Positions 47,725 to 58,378 of a DNA stretch of 64,000 bases are shown in pieces. A program made the position numbers and the translations under genes. The notes below the pieces were generated by a model. It was given only the letters and a program-made list of their open reading frames with translations, was not told the origin of the DNA and did no database searches. This stretch comes from Liolophura sinensis (taxonomy: Eukaryota > Mollusca > Polyplacophora > Chitonida > Chitonidae): the NCBI RefSeq assembly GCF_032854445.1, contig NC_088295.1, positions 94,665,805 through 94,729,804 of the forward strand, given 5' to 3'. The stretch's first letter is position 1. Each line of letters opens with the position of its first letter.

Positions 47725-48555
47725 CCACTGCCGCATGTATTGTTGCACCAGTCCTTTCATACCAGTAAAAAAGCATGACTATGTTCTACAATTTCTCATA
47801 TGTATCGTGACACAAGTCCGTCCATGTCAGTAAGATGGTTATGTTCTACAATTTCTCATATGTTTCATGACACAAATCTTTCGATGTCAGTAAGACGGAT
47901 ATGTTCTACAATTTCCCATATGTATCGTGACACAAGTCCGTCCATGTCAGTAAGATGGCTATGTTCTACAATTTCTCATATGTATCATGACACAAGTCCT
48001 TCCATGTCAGTAAGACGGATATGTTCTACAATTTCTCATATGTATCATGACACAAGTCCTTCCATGTCAGTAAGATGGTTATGTTCTACAATTTCTCATA
48101 TGTATCGTGACACAAGTCCGTCCATATCAGTAAGATGGTTATGTTCTACAATCTCTCATATGTATCATGACACAAGTCCTTCCATGTCAGTAAGATGGTT
48201 ATGTTCTACAATTTCTCATATGTATCATGACACAAGTCCTTCCATGTCAGTAAGATGGTTATGTTCTACAATTTCTCATATGTATCATGACACAAGTCCT
48301 TCCATGTCAGTAAGATGGTTATGTTCTACAATTTCTCATATGTATCATGACACAAATCTTTCGATGTCAGTAAAACGGATATGTTCTACAATTTCTCATA
48401 TGTATCATGACACAAGTCCGTACATGTCAGTAAGATGGCTATGTTCTACAATTTCTCATATGTATCATGACACAAGTCCTTCCATGTCAGTGAGATGGTT
48501 TCACCATATATATTGTACCCTTTTATATGTCATCTTGACATTGGTCCTTTCATAT
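47725..48555. repeat. 60-bp tandem array, about 13 copies
   Basis: Units of catatgtatcatgacacaag, tccttccatgtcagtaagat and ggttatgttctacaatttct begin about 20 bp after the donor at 47704. One plus frame stays open for 253 codons because 60 is a multiple of 3. Each unit contains a donor-like TGTCA|GTAAGAT. Confidence 0.94.
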
Positions 48556-48639
48556 CAGTAAGAAAGCGTGAAACTTCATAAGAAATACAATATGGCAACA
48601 ATTGTGACTCTGGCACTCACCTACTGTCCAGCAAATTTC

Positions 48640-49368
48640 GTGTATTTTACGTGAGTTTGTGTGACACCTTATACTTTGCTGAGTCTTTGTGACGCCTGAG
48701 ACTTTGGTGAGTCTTTCTGACACTTGAGACCTTAGTGAGACTTTGTGACGCCTGAGACTTTAGAAAACCATTGTTACACCTGAGACTCTAGTGAGCCTTT
48801 GTGACTTTAGTGAGCCATTGCTACACCTGAGACTCTAGTGAGTCTTTGTTACACCTGAGACTCTAGTGAGCCATTGCTACACCTGAGACTTTAGTGAGTC
48901 GTTGTTACACCTGAGACTTTAGTGAGCCAGTGTTACTCCTTAAACTCTAGCGAGCCTTTGTTACACTTGAGACTTTAGTGAGTCTTTGTGACACTTGAAA
49001 TACTGGCGAGTCTTTGTGACACCTGAGACTTCAGTAAACCATTGTTACACCTGAGACTGCAGTGAGCCATTGTTACGCCTGAGACTTTAGCGAGCCATTG
49101 TTACACCTGAGACTCTAGTGAGCCGTTGCTACACCTGAGACTCTAGTGAGTCTTTGTGACTCCGGAAACTTTAGTGAGCCATTGCTACACATGAGACATT
49201 AGTGAGTCTTTGTTACACCTGAGACTTTAGTGAGCCATTGCTACACCTGAGACATTAGTGAGCCTTTGTTACACCTGAGACTTTAGTGAGCCATTGTTAC
49301 ACCTGAAACTCTAGTGAGCCACTGTTGCACCTAAGACTCTAGTGAGTCTTTGCGACACCTGAGACTTT
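48640..49368. repeat. 30-bp tandem array, about 24 copies, split by a SINE
   Basis: Units of gttacacctgagactctagt and gagccattg or gagtctttg. The array resumes for about one unit (49589-49620) after the SINE at 49369-49588. Confidence 0.93.
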
Positions 49369-49588
49369 TCACTTATTCGACCGCGGCCAGCACTATGGTG
49401 GGAGGAAACCGGGCAGAGCCCGGGAGAAACCCACGACCATCCGCAGGCTGCCGGCAGACCTTCCCACATACGGCCGAACAGCAAGCCAGCATGAGATGGA
49501 TTTGAACTCGCTGCGACCGCATGGGTGAGAGACTCTAGGGTCATTACGCTGCGGTAGCGCGCTAACCAACTGCGCCATGGAGGCCCCT
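49369..49588 (-). mobile_element. Well-preserved tRNA-derived SINE in the 30-bp array
   Basis: On the minus strand the tRNA-like head starts GGGGCCTCCATGGCGCAG. The A box TGGCGCAGTTGG is 49566-49577 (reverse) and the B box GAGTTCAAATCC is 49498-49509. The body has GGGAAGGTCTGCCGGCAGCC and GGTTTCCTCCCACCATAG and stops at GAATAAGTGAAAA, lacking the usual last 30-40 bases. cctgagacttt flanks it at 49358-49368 and 49589-49599, a probable 11-bp target duplication. Short open frames over it are not genes. Confidence 0.92.
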
Positions 49589-49926
49589 CCTGAGACTTTA
49601 GTGAGCCTTTGACACCTTTTTAGGTATCATAGTTTCATACAGAAAAGATAAAAATACATTTAATGCAACTAGGACAGAGTTGAACACCGGGCTGACATCT
49701 GTAATGTTATAACGTAAATAGCACTGTTTATCCCACATATGACCCGTTTTGCGCATGCGCACTGGTGCATTACTCTGAACAGCTATCTGGTAAATTCAAC
49801 CCTAACTCAAGCCCAAATAAATGAAATGGAAACAAATAAATAATTTGCTGTAAGTTAGTGCTCGAGGAAGGAGAATTCAAAAAGATATGCAATGAAGCGG
49901 AAACAATTCCCTCTTCGTCCCTGCAG

Positions 49927-50170
49927 TTTGTTCCGGTTCTGCTGACTTAGCTAACGATCCGTGTGCATTGCCCATCCGGTACAACACCATACCAGCCTCC
50001 ACCCATTTCGCCGACTACAGGGCCTGGAGCTCCGGGGACTCCTACCTCGATTGGAACGGGAAGGAGCCATCGCAGGGCACGAGAGCGCGGGACAACCGAG
50101 AGGCCAACGGCTCCCCTGCCGTGTGGACCACAGATACCACGGGACAGAGCGGCTACGTCCCGCTTAACAA
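49927..50170 (+). CDS. Second exon of the C-terminal domain, gene 2
   Basis: The acceptor cttcgtccctgcag|TT TGT TCC and donor CTT AAC AA|gtaagt bound 244 bp, phase 1 to 2. It encodes CSGSADLANDPCALPIRYNT, a Trp/Asp-rich part (ADYRAWSSGDSYLDWNGKEP), then WTTDTTGQSGYVPLNK. Two cysteines lie near the start. The D-Y-L-D-W and VWTTDTTGQ-GY-PLN motifs are strongly structured and GC content is high, as expected for conserved coding DNA. Its 3' junction is repeated in the following intron. Confidence 0.92.
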
Positions 50171-50475
50171 GTAAGTATACTGTCCCACTTAACAAGTATG
50201 TATAGTGTCGCCGCTTAACAAGTATATATAATTGTTAGCGAGGAAAATAACACTGTTCCCCTTAACAAGTACATTGTGATAACTTAATTGCCTTGTCTAG
50301 TTTATCGAGGAGAATAACACTGTTCCCCTTGACAAGTACATTGCCAAAGCTTAATTGCCTTGTCTGGCTCGAAGAGGAGAATAACACTGTTCCCCTTGAC
50401 AAGTACATTGCCAAAGGTTAATTGCCTTGTCTGGCTCGAAGAGGAGAATAACACTGTTCATATAAATAATGTCAC
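50156..50475. repeat. Junction-derived repeat from the donor of gene 2 C-terminal exon 2
   Basis: The exon end plus donor (cgcttaacaagtaagtat) is followed by further copies: acttaacaagtatgtat, cgcttaacaagtatatat, ccttaacaagtacattg and two copies of ccttgacaagtacattgcc. The first units are about 30 bp apart. The later ones are part of a larger unit of about 85 bp (ggagaataacactgttcccc). About six donor-like sites result. Confidence 0.85.
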
Positions 50476-50664
50476 GCTTAACCAATAAGAATAACCCCTC
50501 ACAAGGAACAGTATTCACACCGTTACTTGTAACGACTATTGTTATTCGTCCATTCACAGCGTATGTGTATTTACAATGTCCTGTTCACAACGTCATCTTG
50601 TTTTCTCTCTCGCTCTTGAGTCTTTTAAAAATTGAGACTTGAACAAAATCACATGTATGTAACA

Positions 50665-51135
50665 TATAGTTATGGCTTTTGGCCCTTCAGCTTCCATACC
50701 GACACAGTTAGCTATGAGTTTTGGCTCTTGCAGCTTCCATACCGACACTTTTAGCTATGAGTTTTGGCTCTTGCAGCTTCCATACCGACACAGTTAGCTA
50801 TGAGTTTTGGCTCTTGCATCTTCCATACCGACACAGTTAGCTATGAGTTTTGGCTCTTGCATCTTCCATATTGACACAGTTAGCTATGAGTTTTGGCTCT
50901 TGCAGCTTCCATATCGACACTTTTAGCTATGAGTTTTGGCTCCTGCAGCTTCCATACTGACACTTTTAGCTATGAGTTTTGGCTCTTGCATCTTCCATAT
51001 CGACACTTTTAGCTATGAGTTTTGGCTCTTGCAGCTTCCATACCGACACTTCTAGCTATGAGTTTTGGCTCTTGCAGCTTCCATACCGACACAGTTAGCT
51101 ATGAGTTTTGGCTCTTGCAGCTTCCATACCGACAG
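50665..51135. repeat. 43-bp tandem array, about 11 copies
   Basis: Units of tatgagttttggctcttgca, gcttccataccgaca and ttttagc. Each contains an acceptor-like ttttggctcttgcag, all upstream of the real acceptor at 51407. Confidence 0.93.
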
Positions 51136-51407
51136 AAAAAAAAAACGGAATACAGCGGACTGACTTTCAGAATTACAAGATTATGTGCAACTGATGTAAC
51201 AGTCAAGGTTCACTGAAAACAAAACTTTGATCAAATGCAGAATTCTACGAGATAAATTGGAAAAGGAGGTGGAAGCTGTAACCTGAATTTGTGTTACTGA
51301 AAGAATGACCCGTAATAAAATTGATTTTGAATTCAAACCAGCTAGATAGGTTCAGTATGTCGACGGCTGGTGGAGTTTTCAGGCGCGAACTAACTTCTCA
51401 CCCACAG

Positions 51408-51663
51408 ATACGGTCAGCACTACTGGTACCTGGATATCATCATGGACTGCTCCAAATCAGAGAGGGGTTGGTTTGACTTGAAGGGTTACGTGGCCAGAGA
51501 CAGCGGCGGAGGGTTCTGGGAGAATCAGATCGTCCAGGCAGGGTCCTGCATGGGCAGCGCGGGCGGCAACAGGCCATACGATGACGGCAACCATCTTGCC
51601 CGTTGTGGCAAGATCAACGTGTTCCGCTTCAACGAAGGATCTTGCATCATTGAGAACTACTAA
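51408..51663 (+). CDS. Terminal exon of the C-terminal domain, gene 2
   Basis: The acceptor taacttctcacccacag|A TAC GGT bounds the exon and it ends TAA at 51661-51663; 256 bp. It encodes KYGQHYWYLDIIMDCSKS, a WFDLKGYV strand, WENQIVQAGSCMGSAGG, then HLARCGKINVFRFNEGSCII and ENY-stop. Together with the two exons before it, it forms a domain of about 190 residues with six cysteines, probably three disulfides. It resembles from memory the accessory C-terminal domain on some mollusc and arthropod alpha-amylases, but no amylase catalytic barrel is present here. Other extracellular lectin-like folds are possible. Confidence 0.93.
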
Positions 51664-52139
51664 CACTGCTGTAGACACATCTTCGCAGCGATATACCGGG
51701 CAGATGTCACAAAGACAAATTTAATATCTGATTTTACCGGTTTTTAGTGGATCTGAGGATTCGGAATTAGGTATGCCTGGCAGGTGTTATTAACATAAAA
51801 CTGCATATTTTAAATTATGTCAAAACCATGCTGTGCTAATTGTGATAACACAGAGTTTTATTCCTGATCAGGCTTAACATAATCTATTTAATCAAATGGC
51901 GACAAATCAATAGTTGTGCATTGGTATGAATGATTAGCGAACCCTTTGATCAATAGGCGACTGTGATGTAATATATACTTTCGATGCCCTCATTCCTAAA
52001 GTGTATAGGTGTGCATAGACCTTCATTATAGCCAATTTCAGTGTATTTATATCAAACGGTACAGCTTTAATTAGCACAGTCCTTTTGACTGTACAGAGTA
52101 CAGATGATAGTGTCATATTTACTAGCTCTACTAAAAAAC

Positions 52140-52262
52140 CTGTGAGAAGGTTTTGCCACAACCTGCGCATGGGCTCTGTCTGGTCTCCTCTCACCATAAT
52201 GATGGCCGCCACGGTATAAGTGAAACATTTTTGAGTAGGGTGTAAAATATAAATTTCACTTT
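52140..52262 (+). mobile_element. Decayed tRNA-SINE 3' fragment
   Basis: gtgagaaggttttgccacaa, cctgcgcatgggctctgtct, ctcctctcaccataatgatg and ttttgagtagggtgtaaaat follow the SINE body and 3' segment in order. Confidence 0.7.
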
Positions 52263-52393
52263 CAACTTCTATTACTGTAACTTGCTTAAACACTGTGACG
52301 TAGGTCAGAAATGGCTTTGTGGCATGCCGCGTGTGCTGGGGTTATAGCCTTTATCGCCTGTTTCACTCTCATGTTCCTCTGACCCCCACCCAA

Positions 52394-52422
52394 AACACAC
52401 ACACACACGCACACGCACACGC

Positions 52423-52489
<67 letters not shown>

Positions 52490-52550
52490 CGCGCACACGC
52501 ACACACGCACAATTACGCACACACACACACACACACACAGAAGCGCGCAC
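52394..52550. repeat. (CA)n microsatellite
   Basis: About 150 bp of CA dinucleotides with interspersed cgcaca interruptions at both ends. Likely highly polymorphic. Frames of repeated His/Thr or Cys/Val residues are artefacts. Confidence 0.98.
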
Positions 52551-52904
52551 ACGGCCTGTGCCGACATGATGGGACTGTATAGTTCCTGATAACTTCCTCA
52601 TGGGTATTTTGAGGCGGGCCAGCTCTGTTGAAGGAGACATAAGTACACGTAATAGCCACTTACCAAATTACGTTTATAAAGCATAGCTAATATAACTTCT
52701 GATATATTCAACGTTCTCTCTTTTTTTGTGTGTTCATGAAATACCACACTTTTTACATCAACATATACATGTACTCGAACGCTTTGCTTTGTACAGTAGG
52801 CCAGCAATTTTATGAAGCATTTGCGTTATAAATAAGCAATGATGAACAGAGATCAGAGATGCAGAATCACAAGTGTTACCCAGGCCGTGCTGCACACAAA
52901 CATG

Positions 52905-53330
52905 GTGTCATTGTACACAGGTGTTCTCATGTGCGGATGGTACGACATACAGTGGTCAGGTAGTAAGGATGTCATAGTGTGAATACGTCTGGCTGTGTGC
53001 CTGTCGTGGTGCACAGGTATCCTCATGTGGGGATGGCACGAAACACAGCGGCCAAGTAGTAAGGGTGTCAAGGTGTGAATACGTCTGGCTGTGTGCCTGT
53101 CGTGGTGCACAGGTATCCTCATGTGGGGATGGCAAGACATACAGCGGCCAAGTAGTAAGGGTGTCAAGGTGTGAATACGTCTGGCTGTGTGAGTGTCATG
53201 GTGCACAGGTATCCTCATGTGGGGATGGCACGACATACAGCGGTCATGCAGTAAGGTTGTCATGGTGTGAATACGTCTGGCTGTGTGGGTGTCGTGGTGC
53301 ACAGGTATTCTCATGAGCGTCTGTCTGTAT
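52905..53330. repeat. 96-bp tandem repeat, about 4.4 copies
   Basis: Units of gcacaggtatcctcatgtgg, ggatggcacgacatacagcg and gtgaatacgtctggctgtgt at 96-bp spacing. The 196-codon minus frame follows the repeat (96 divisible by 3) and is not supported as a gene. Confidence 0.93.
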
Positions 53331-53334
53331 ACAA

Positions 53335-54470
53335 ATTTCCGTTCAACATGATGCTGCAAAGTAGGCCTAATGTGTAGATATCCTGCTGCACACAATTCAC
53401 CATATACAGAAGTATGAGCCTGTAGGTATCCCGTTGCACACAATTAAGGACACACAACACTCCGAACCTACAGTAGTCATGTTGCACAGGAGTATAGGAG
53501 CACCGTTTCACATGGATCAGAAGGTATGAATTACTTGATATACAAGAAGTACGGAACTCTGTGCCTTCTCGTTACTGGCCCAGCCATGTCATTTAGTTAC
53601 ACTTCAACCACTGAGAATGTTACGGGAGGTACAGCACCATACATCATACTGCTTAAAAGATCGTGATGCACAGAAGCCTGGCATGTGAAGCCAGGCATTT
53701 GGGAGTCTTGCTGCTCACCACTCACGCTATACAAGTGCTACGATGTTTAGGAGTTCTGTTGCCCAGGAGTTACCACACGTTGGAGTTCAAACTAACGTAA
53801 CGCGAAAACTTTGTCAACAGATAACAACACACACCGACTTCATGATATGAAGAAGAGCTAAAAGTAAAGGTACGTAGTAGATAATGTACAGATGTATATA
53901 CACACAATATTCTGAAGTCAGAATGTGCGGAGTCACAGTTTAGGCCTACAGACGGCATGGTGCGATGAGATCACATTACCTTCGCTTGACTACGGTGAAA
54001 ATGACGCACCCTACACACAATACAACATAAGGAGTCCCGAGAAGTGTTGCCGGTAAAATCTCTGCTTAGCTGAACTTCGCACACACGTTCTTGAAGAACA
54101 CTAGAACAAACAGAAACAAGTTTTTTAAATTTCAGAGAAATGTTTCTTTTGGTATTTGGGCCGTGAAGTCCACGATGTTTTCCATGATTGTTTATAATAT
54201 GTAATGACAGGTTTGGATGGCATAATATTTTAAGAAATTCTAGACCAGTGACGTCAAATAAATGATAACTAACACCACTGTATTGTTTTTACTGAATTCT
54301 GCTTACGTCAGGGTGATAGGGAGCTGTAAATTATTACAACTTATACATTTACAAGAACCCAAGCTTAGATAAATCTGTCAAGTGTCCGAAACGACGTAGT
54401 TGTAGATCAGGCACACATAAGCACTGTCATACAGCACAGATGTAAAATGACGTAAAAATACCCCCAAAGG
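53335..54470. other. No gene seen
   Basis: Loose gttgcacacaatt/agtatgagcct repeats at 53345-53520, otherwise unremarkable AT-rich sequence without coding exons that I recognise. Confidence 0.45.
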
Positions 54471-54476
54471 CCATGT

Positions 54477-54895
54477 TTGTAAGGTCTTGTCAAAGAGACT
54501 CCTCCACAGAGCAGACTTACTGTTTACAGATTTGTGACGTATTGTCACAGAGACGCCTCTACAGCGCACACTTACTGTTGAGAAGGTCTATCACGTATTG
54601 TCACAGAGTGCCTCTATGGAGCAGACTTACTGTTCACAAGTTTGTCACGTATTGTCACAGAGACGCCTCTCAAAGAGCAGACTTACTATTTAGAAGGTCT
54701 GTCACGTATTGTCACAGAGACGCCTCTACAGAGCAGACTTACTGTTAAGAGGCTTTGTCACGTATTGTTACAGAAACGCCTCTACAGAACAGACTTACTG
54801 TTTACAGGTTTGCCACGTATTGTCACAGAGACGCCTCTACAGCGCACACTTACTGTTGAGAAGGTTTGTCACGTATTCATTGTTTACATTGGCAC
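54477..54895. repeat. 55-bp tandem array, about 7.5 copies
   Basis: Units of tcacgtattgtcacagagac, gcctctacagagcagactta and ctgtttacaggtttg. The rest up to 55520 shows no supported gene. Confidence 0.93.
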
Positions 54896-55524
54896 CATTC
54901 ACCTTCCACTCAAACCACCAGGTGCACGCTCTCTTCGACCTATGCCCTCCCTCCGATTTCCGCTGAAACAACTGCCAACAGAGGTACAGACTTATTATGA
55001 TCTTAGGAGTAAAAACGTTTCTGTCAGAAACAGACTACTTTAACTTTCTGCGGTAATTATTACTATCAAGTTGTTGCAGAGGTGTTAAACACAGCTACAA
55101 GGGCTTCTGGGACGTTATCGTATTCTATCACCGCATACGTTGTGAATAAAACATTTACAAGCAAACATCATGACTTCTTTATGAAAGATAGTTTACCTGT
55201 AACATCCCGTCACACCGATATAGCATCCCATCACACCAAATATGTATTTCCTTTCTTTATTTCAGGACAGTAAGAAGCTGTACCACTAAACTTATATCTA
55301 TTGTCTTGACGAAGGAACTGCGACAAAATCAGTAATTTTTGGAAGGCAATGTGTATTTGCAAAACATTCAGGCGTCAACTATGTCAGGGTTCATAAGAAC
55401 TCAAAAATGACCTTTACATTAACGTCAAAAACATTCAAACCTTCTTCAGTTCTACCTATTAAAACACAGGTAGTCTTCAAATGGTGCAAAGTTCGAAAAA
55501 TCTTATAATGCGACCTGCTTTATA

Positions 55525-55620
55525 TATCTGAGGAACTTTATTACCGATTTTGAACGGTAACACCTGCACAGATTATAGGCTTGTATTTTTTGAAAGGTAA
55601 TTATTTGAACTGCTCTAAAT
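55525..55620 (+). mobile_element. Short interspersed repeat, copy 2 of 2
   Basis: Matches 46295-46400 (aggaactttatta, aaaggtaattattt). It directly precedes the SINE at 55626, so the two may form one composite element or share an insertion site. Confidence 0.65.
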
Positions 55621-55625
55621 TCTAT

Positions 55626-55968
55626 AGACCGCTTGGGTGGCCTAATGGTTAGAGGGTCCGCCCCGAAGTCCTGAAATCCCGGGATCAATTCACAGAAAAA
55701 TGGTACTTGCTGCTATCTCGCTTGGCGCTCATCATGGACAGGTTGGTGTATGGAAACATGGCTTGTCGGCCCGGTGTCAGTATAATGTGACTAGATGGGG
55801 TTTCATGTCTTGTGTCCTAGGCATGATACTTCATTGGTGGCAGCCCTTTGGCGGCATGGACTCGCCGTGCCACAAGACTACGCAATATATGCACTTCTCG
55901 TCGTAATATGACTGAAAATGGTTAAGTGCGACGTTAAACCCCAAGCATTAATTCATTCGTTGTAAATT
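55626..55968 (+). mobile_element. SINE, second family, with tRNA-like head
   Basis: The head gggtggcctaatggttagag has an A-box form and gggatcaattc at 55680-55690 a B-box form. The body (gtcagtataatgtgactaga, tttggcggcatggactcgcc) matches 22225-22437. The 3' end aagtgcgacgttaaacccca followed by attaattcattc is like mollusc SINE tails I remember. Confidence 0.88.
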
Positions 55969-56162
55969 CATTTGGATTTGCTCACTATCTGACCATTTGA
56001 AATGACATTTGACATACAGTTAAATTGTCTGGGTGTATCTAATATTTGCAATTAATTGCATATATTGAGTACTGTGGAGGTTGTCATGCTGAAATCACCG
56101 CTCGATGGTTGGCTAGACTGGTGACGTAGGCTTTTATGGAAAGTGACGAGCGCTGACTTTAC

Positions 56163-56288
56163 CTTTCCGAGTCTTCCGTGCCCTCGCTGTACACTGGCAC
56201 CACTGTATGGTCCATGTCCCTCAGCCTCCTCCGCCCACACAGCGGACACGAGAAGCACCAACAGGCATCCAATCACCAGTACTCTCAT
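56163..56288 (-). CDS. First coding exon of a secreted peptide/protein, unknown
   Basis: ATG at 56286-56288, preceded by a TATA box, opens MRVLVIGCLLVLLVSAVWAE, a textbook signal peptide with likely cleavage after VWA. The mature start is EEAEGHGPYSGASVQRGHGR and LGK, rich in Gly, Arg and His. The donor GGA AAG|gtaaag ends the exon in phase 0 after 42 codons. There is no cysteine yet. The remaining exons, to the left, were not recognised. It could be a small secreted factor, a shell or mucus protein or a peptide precursor. Confidence 0.72.
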
Positions 56289-56296
56289 CTTCACTG

Positions 56297-56326
56297 CTAG
56301 TCTGGGGGCATGGAGTACAGAAACAT
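56297..56326 (-). other. Short upstream open frame in the 5' leader
   Basis: ATG TTT CTG TAC TCC ATG ... TAG: nine codons ending 8 bases before the main ATG at 56288. It lies between the predicted start of transcription and the main start, so it may reduce translation of the secreted product. Confidence 0.45.
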
Positions 56327-56375
56327 TACTCAAAATGCGGTGGTAGCCCGTTCCCGCCACCCAGGAAATCCACGG

Positions 56376-56382
56376 TTATATA
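56376..56382 (-). promoter_or_regulatory. TATA box of the secreted-protein gene
   Basis: The minus strand reads CCTTTATATAACCG. It lies about 90 bases upstream of the ATG at 56288, predicting transcription start near 56350 and a leader of about 60 bases. Position and match are good; no other core element is obvious. Confidence 0.6.
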
Positions 56383-56454
56383 AAGGAAAAAATTCTCGAG
56401 CAAAACATTAATCATCAATCTGATCAAATAAATAAATATTATCTGTGTAATATA

Positions 56455-56990
56455 CTCTGAAAATGACAGAACGGAAAATATACATAAGAAAATACCAAAG
56501 AGCTGAAAACATACACATAAAAATACTATCGAGAGAACGTAAAACATACACAATAAAATACCAGAAAACGGAAAACATACACAAACAAATACCAGGGAAC
56601 TGTAAATATACACAAATAAGTACGACAGAATGTAAAACATGCGCGAACAAATACCAAAAGACATGCACAAACAAATAAAAGTGATCAGAAAATTTACACG
56701 AGTACAACCAGAGAAAAGAAAAAATACACAAACGAATATCATAGAACAGAAAACAAATACGAAAAAATACCAGAGAACGAAAAACAAACACGAACAAATA
56801 TCAGAGAACAGAAAACAAATACAAATCAAACATAAGTACGAGGAGGGAGCAGAAAACATACACGAACAAATACCAGAGAACAGAAAACAAACACGAACAA
56901 ATACCAGAAAAAAAAAGAGAACAAACACGAATACAACCAGAGAACAGAAAACAAAGAAACGAATAAACATGATTCTACTGTTGATACAGA
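56455..56990. repeat. A-rich tandem array of about 30 bp, about 18 copies
   Basis: Units of aaataccagagaacagaaaa and catacacgaac with frequent indels. It lies just upstream of the TATA box of the secreted-protein gene. The long minus frame (Phe/Val/Cys-rich) is a repeat artefact. Confidence 0.92.
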
Positions 56991-56999
56991 AATGTTAAT

Positions 57000-57450
57000 C
57001 TCTGACCCATGTTTTCACGTCTGGAGATAGAGCGACAATGTTGGCAACATAAAGATTAATTGGCTTCATTAGGCTCGTTCTTCCATTCAGTTTCGATCTT
57101 CCCAACGTTAACACTCTTCCACACCATTATTGCTATGGGAAACTTCTGGCTTACCCTTTTCTGTATACAATGGCAGACTTTAATGATACAGTAACAAGCT
57201 TCATTATAGATAAAGTGAAATATCTTTTCAAACCATAGCCTACGTGAAGATTTTGTCGACTTAGACATCCCTGTTACTTCCGCATGAAGCTACTGTAGGT
57301 CAGATGGCATATGACAAGAAGATGATCTGAACATCACGCTCATACTCAACAACTTCACATCATTCCGTGATGGATTTAAGGTGTATTGTTCCAGTGTCCA
57401 AGCTTGCTGTTAAAATTATCCACTAAATTCAGTGGTTCTAATTCCCCATC
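57000..57450. other. No gene seen
   Basis: Unique sequence without recognisable exon, repeat or regulatory element. Confidence 0.4.
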
Positions 57451-57454
57451 TGAA

Positions 57455-57745
57455 AAAGGTGCCACCTTTGTGAGAAAGAGGTGTGCCACTGGCCAGGGAG
57501 AGGTGCCTCATTGGTGAGAGAGAGGTGCGCCACTGGTCTAGAAGACGTGTGCCACTGGTGAGAGAGAGGTGTGCCACTGTTCAGGGAAAGATGCCTTATT
57601 GGTTATGGAGAGGTGTGCCACTTGTCAGGGAGAGGTGTGCCACTGCTCAGGAAGAGGGGCGCCAGTGATCAGGAGAGCGAGGGGAGAGCTACTGGTCAGG
57701 GAGAGGTGCGCCACTGGTCGGGGAAAGGCGCGGCATTTGACAACA
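57455..57745. repeat. Tandem array of about 21-24 bp, about 12 copies
   Basis: Units of gagaggtgtgccactggtca with length variants. Noncoding. Confidence 0.9.
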
Positions 57746-57749
57746 CAAA

Positions 57750-58375
57750 CATAGGCCTGCGTGGCCCAAAAGCAGGATATCAATATATCTTTACAATATT
57801 GGGCTTTTGTTAAGATCGTTATCTGAGGCCATACTAATTAATTTACAAAGTCAGTATTTGCCAATATAGCGTTTATTTATTCTAGTAGGAAGTTTTAAAC
57901 TTACGTTTATCTGTTTCATGGACGAGTGATGTTGTTGTTGTATCGGCGTTCCTACATATTTGGGATAATTATAAGTACTTTTCAGCAATGTAATGATCAT
58001 AATGTAGAAATTACTAAATTCTATGTCATTGCCTTATCTGGAAAATATTTACCTTCTATTTTCGTTCTTGTTTCACACATAAAATATGACATGCATTGTC
58101 CTCAGTTCAACCTCGAAAGCAGAAGTTTGTGTTGCCGCCATTTTTGTACATTTATGGTCATTAGGGTGTCTAGAACCCGCACTTACAGGCTTTTAGAAAT
58201 CGGACCAGGATTTTCTCGCCACAGTTTGAAAAGGAATTTATCATTTAATACCCTTGTGTGGAAATTGGTTAGACTGTTTGAGTAATATGGATAAAAATAT
58301 GGACTTTTCAGACACTGACATTTACATTTTGGCTTCAAAGCAAAGCCATTATTTTGTAGTTCTTGGTTGTGATCG
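57750..58375. other. No gene supported
   Basis: A 119-codon plus frame (57926-58285) has AT-rich codon use and no recognisable motif. It lies directly upstream of the promoter-like cluster at 58379. Confidence 0.4.
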
Positions 58376-58378
58376 TGA

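Noticed and set aside
47800-48561. 253-codon plus frame as an exon of gene 2
   Set aside because: It is a 60-bp repeat in the intron between two well-supported exons, and including it would break the phase 1 join of 47704 to 49927.
49393-49578. Arg/Ser/Gly-rich short minus frames as a small protein
   Set aside because: They lie entirely within a tRNA-derived SINE with A and B boxes.
52286-52640. Cys/Val-rich and His/Thr-rich frames
   Set aside because: Pure consequence of the (CA)n microsatellite.
56326-56970. 214-codon hydrophobic minus frame as a membrane protein
   Set aside because: Its Phe/Val/Cys richness comes from the A-rich 30-bp array read in reverse; it also overlaps the promoter of the secreted-protein exon.
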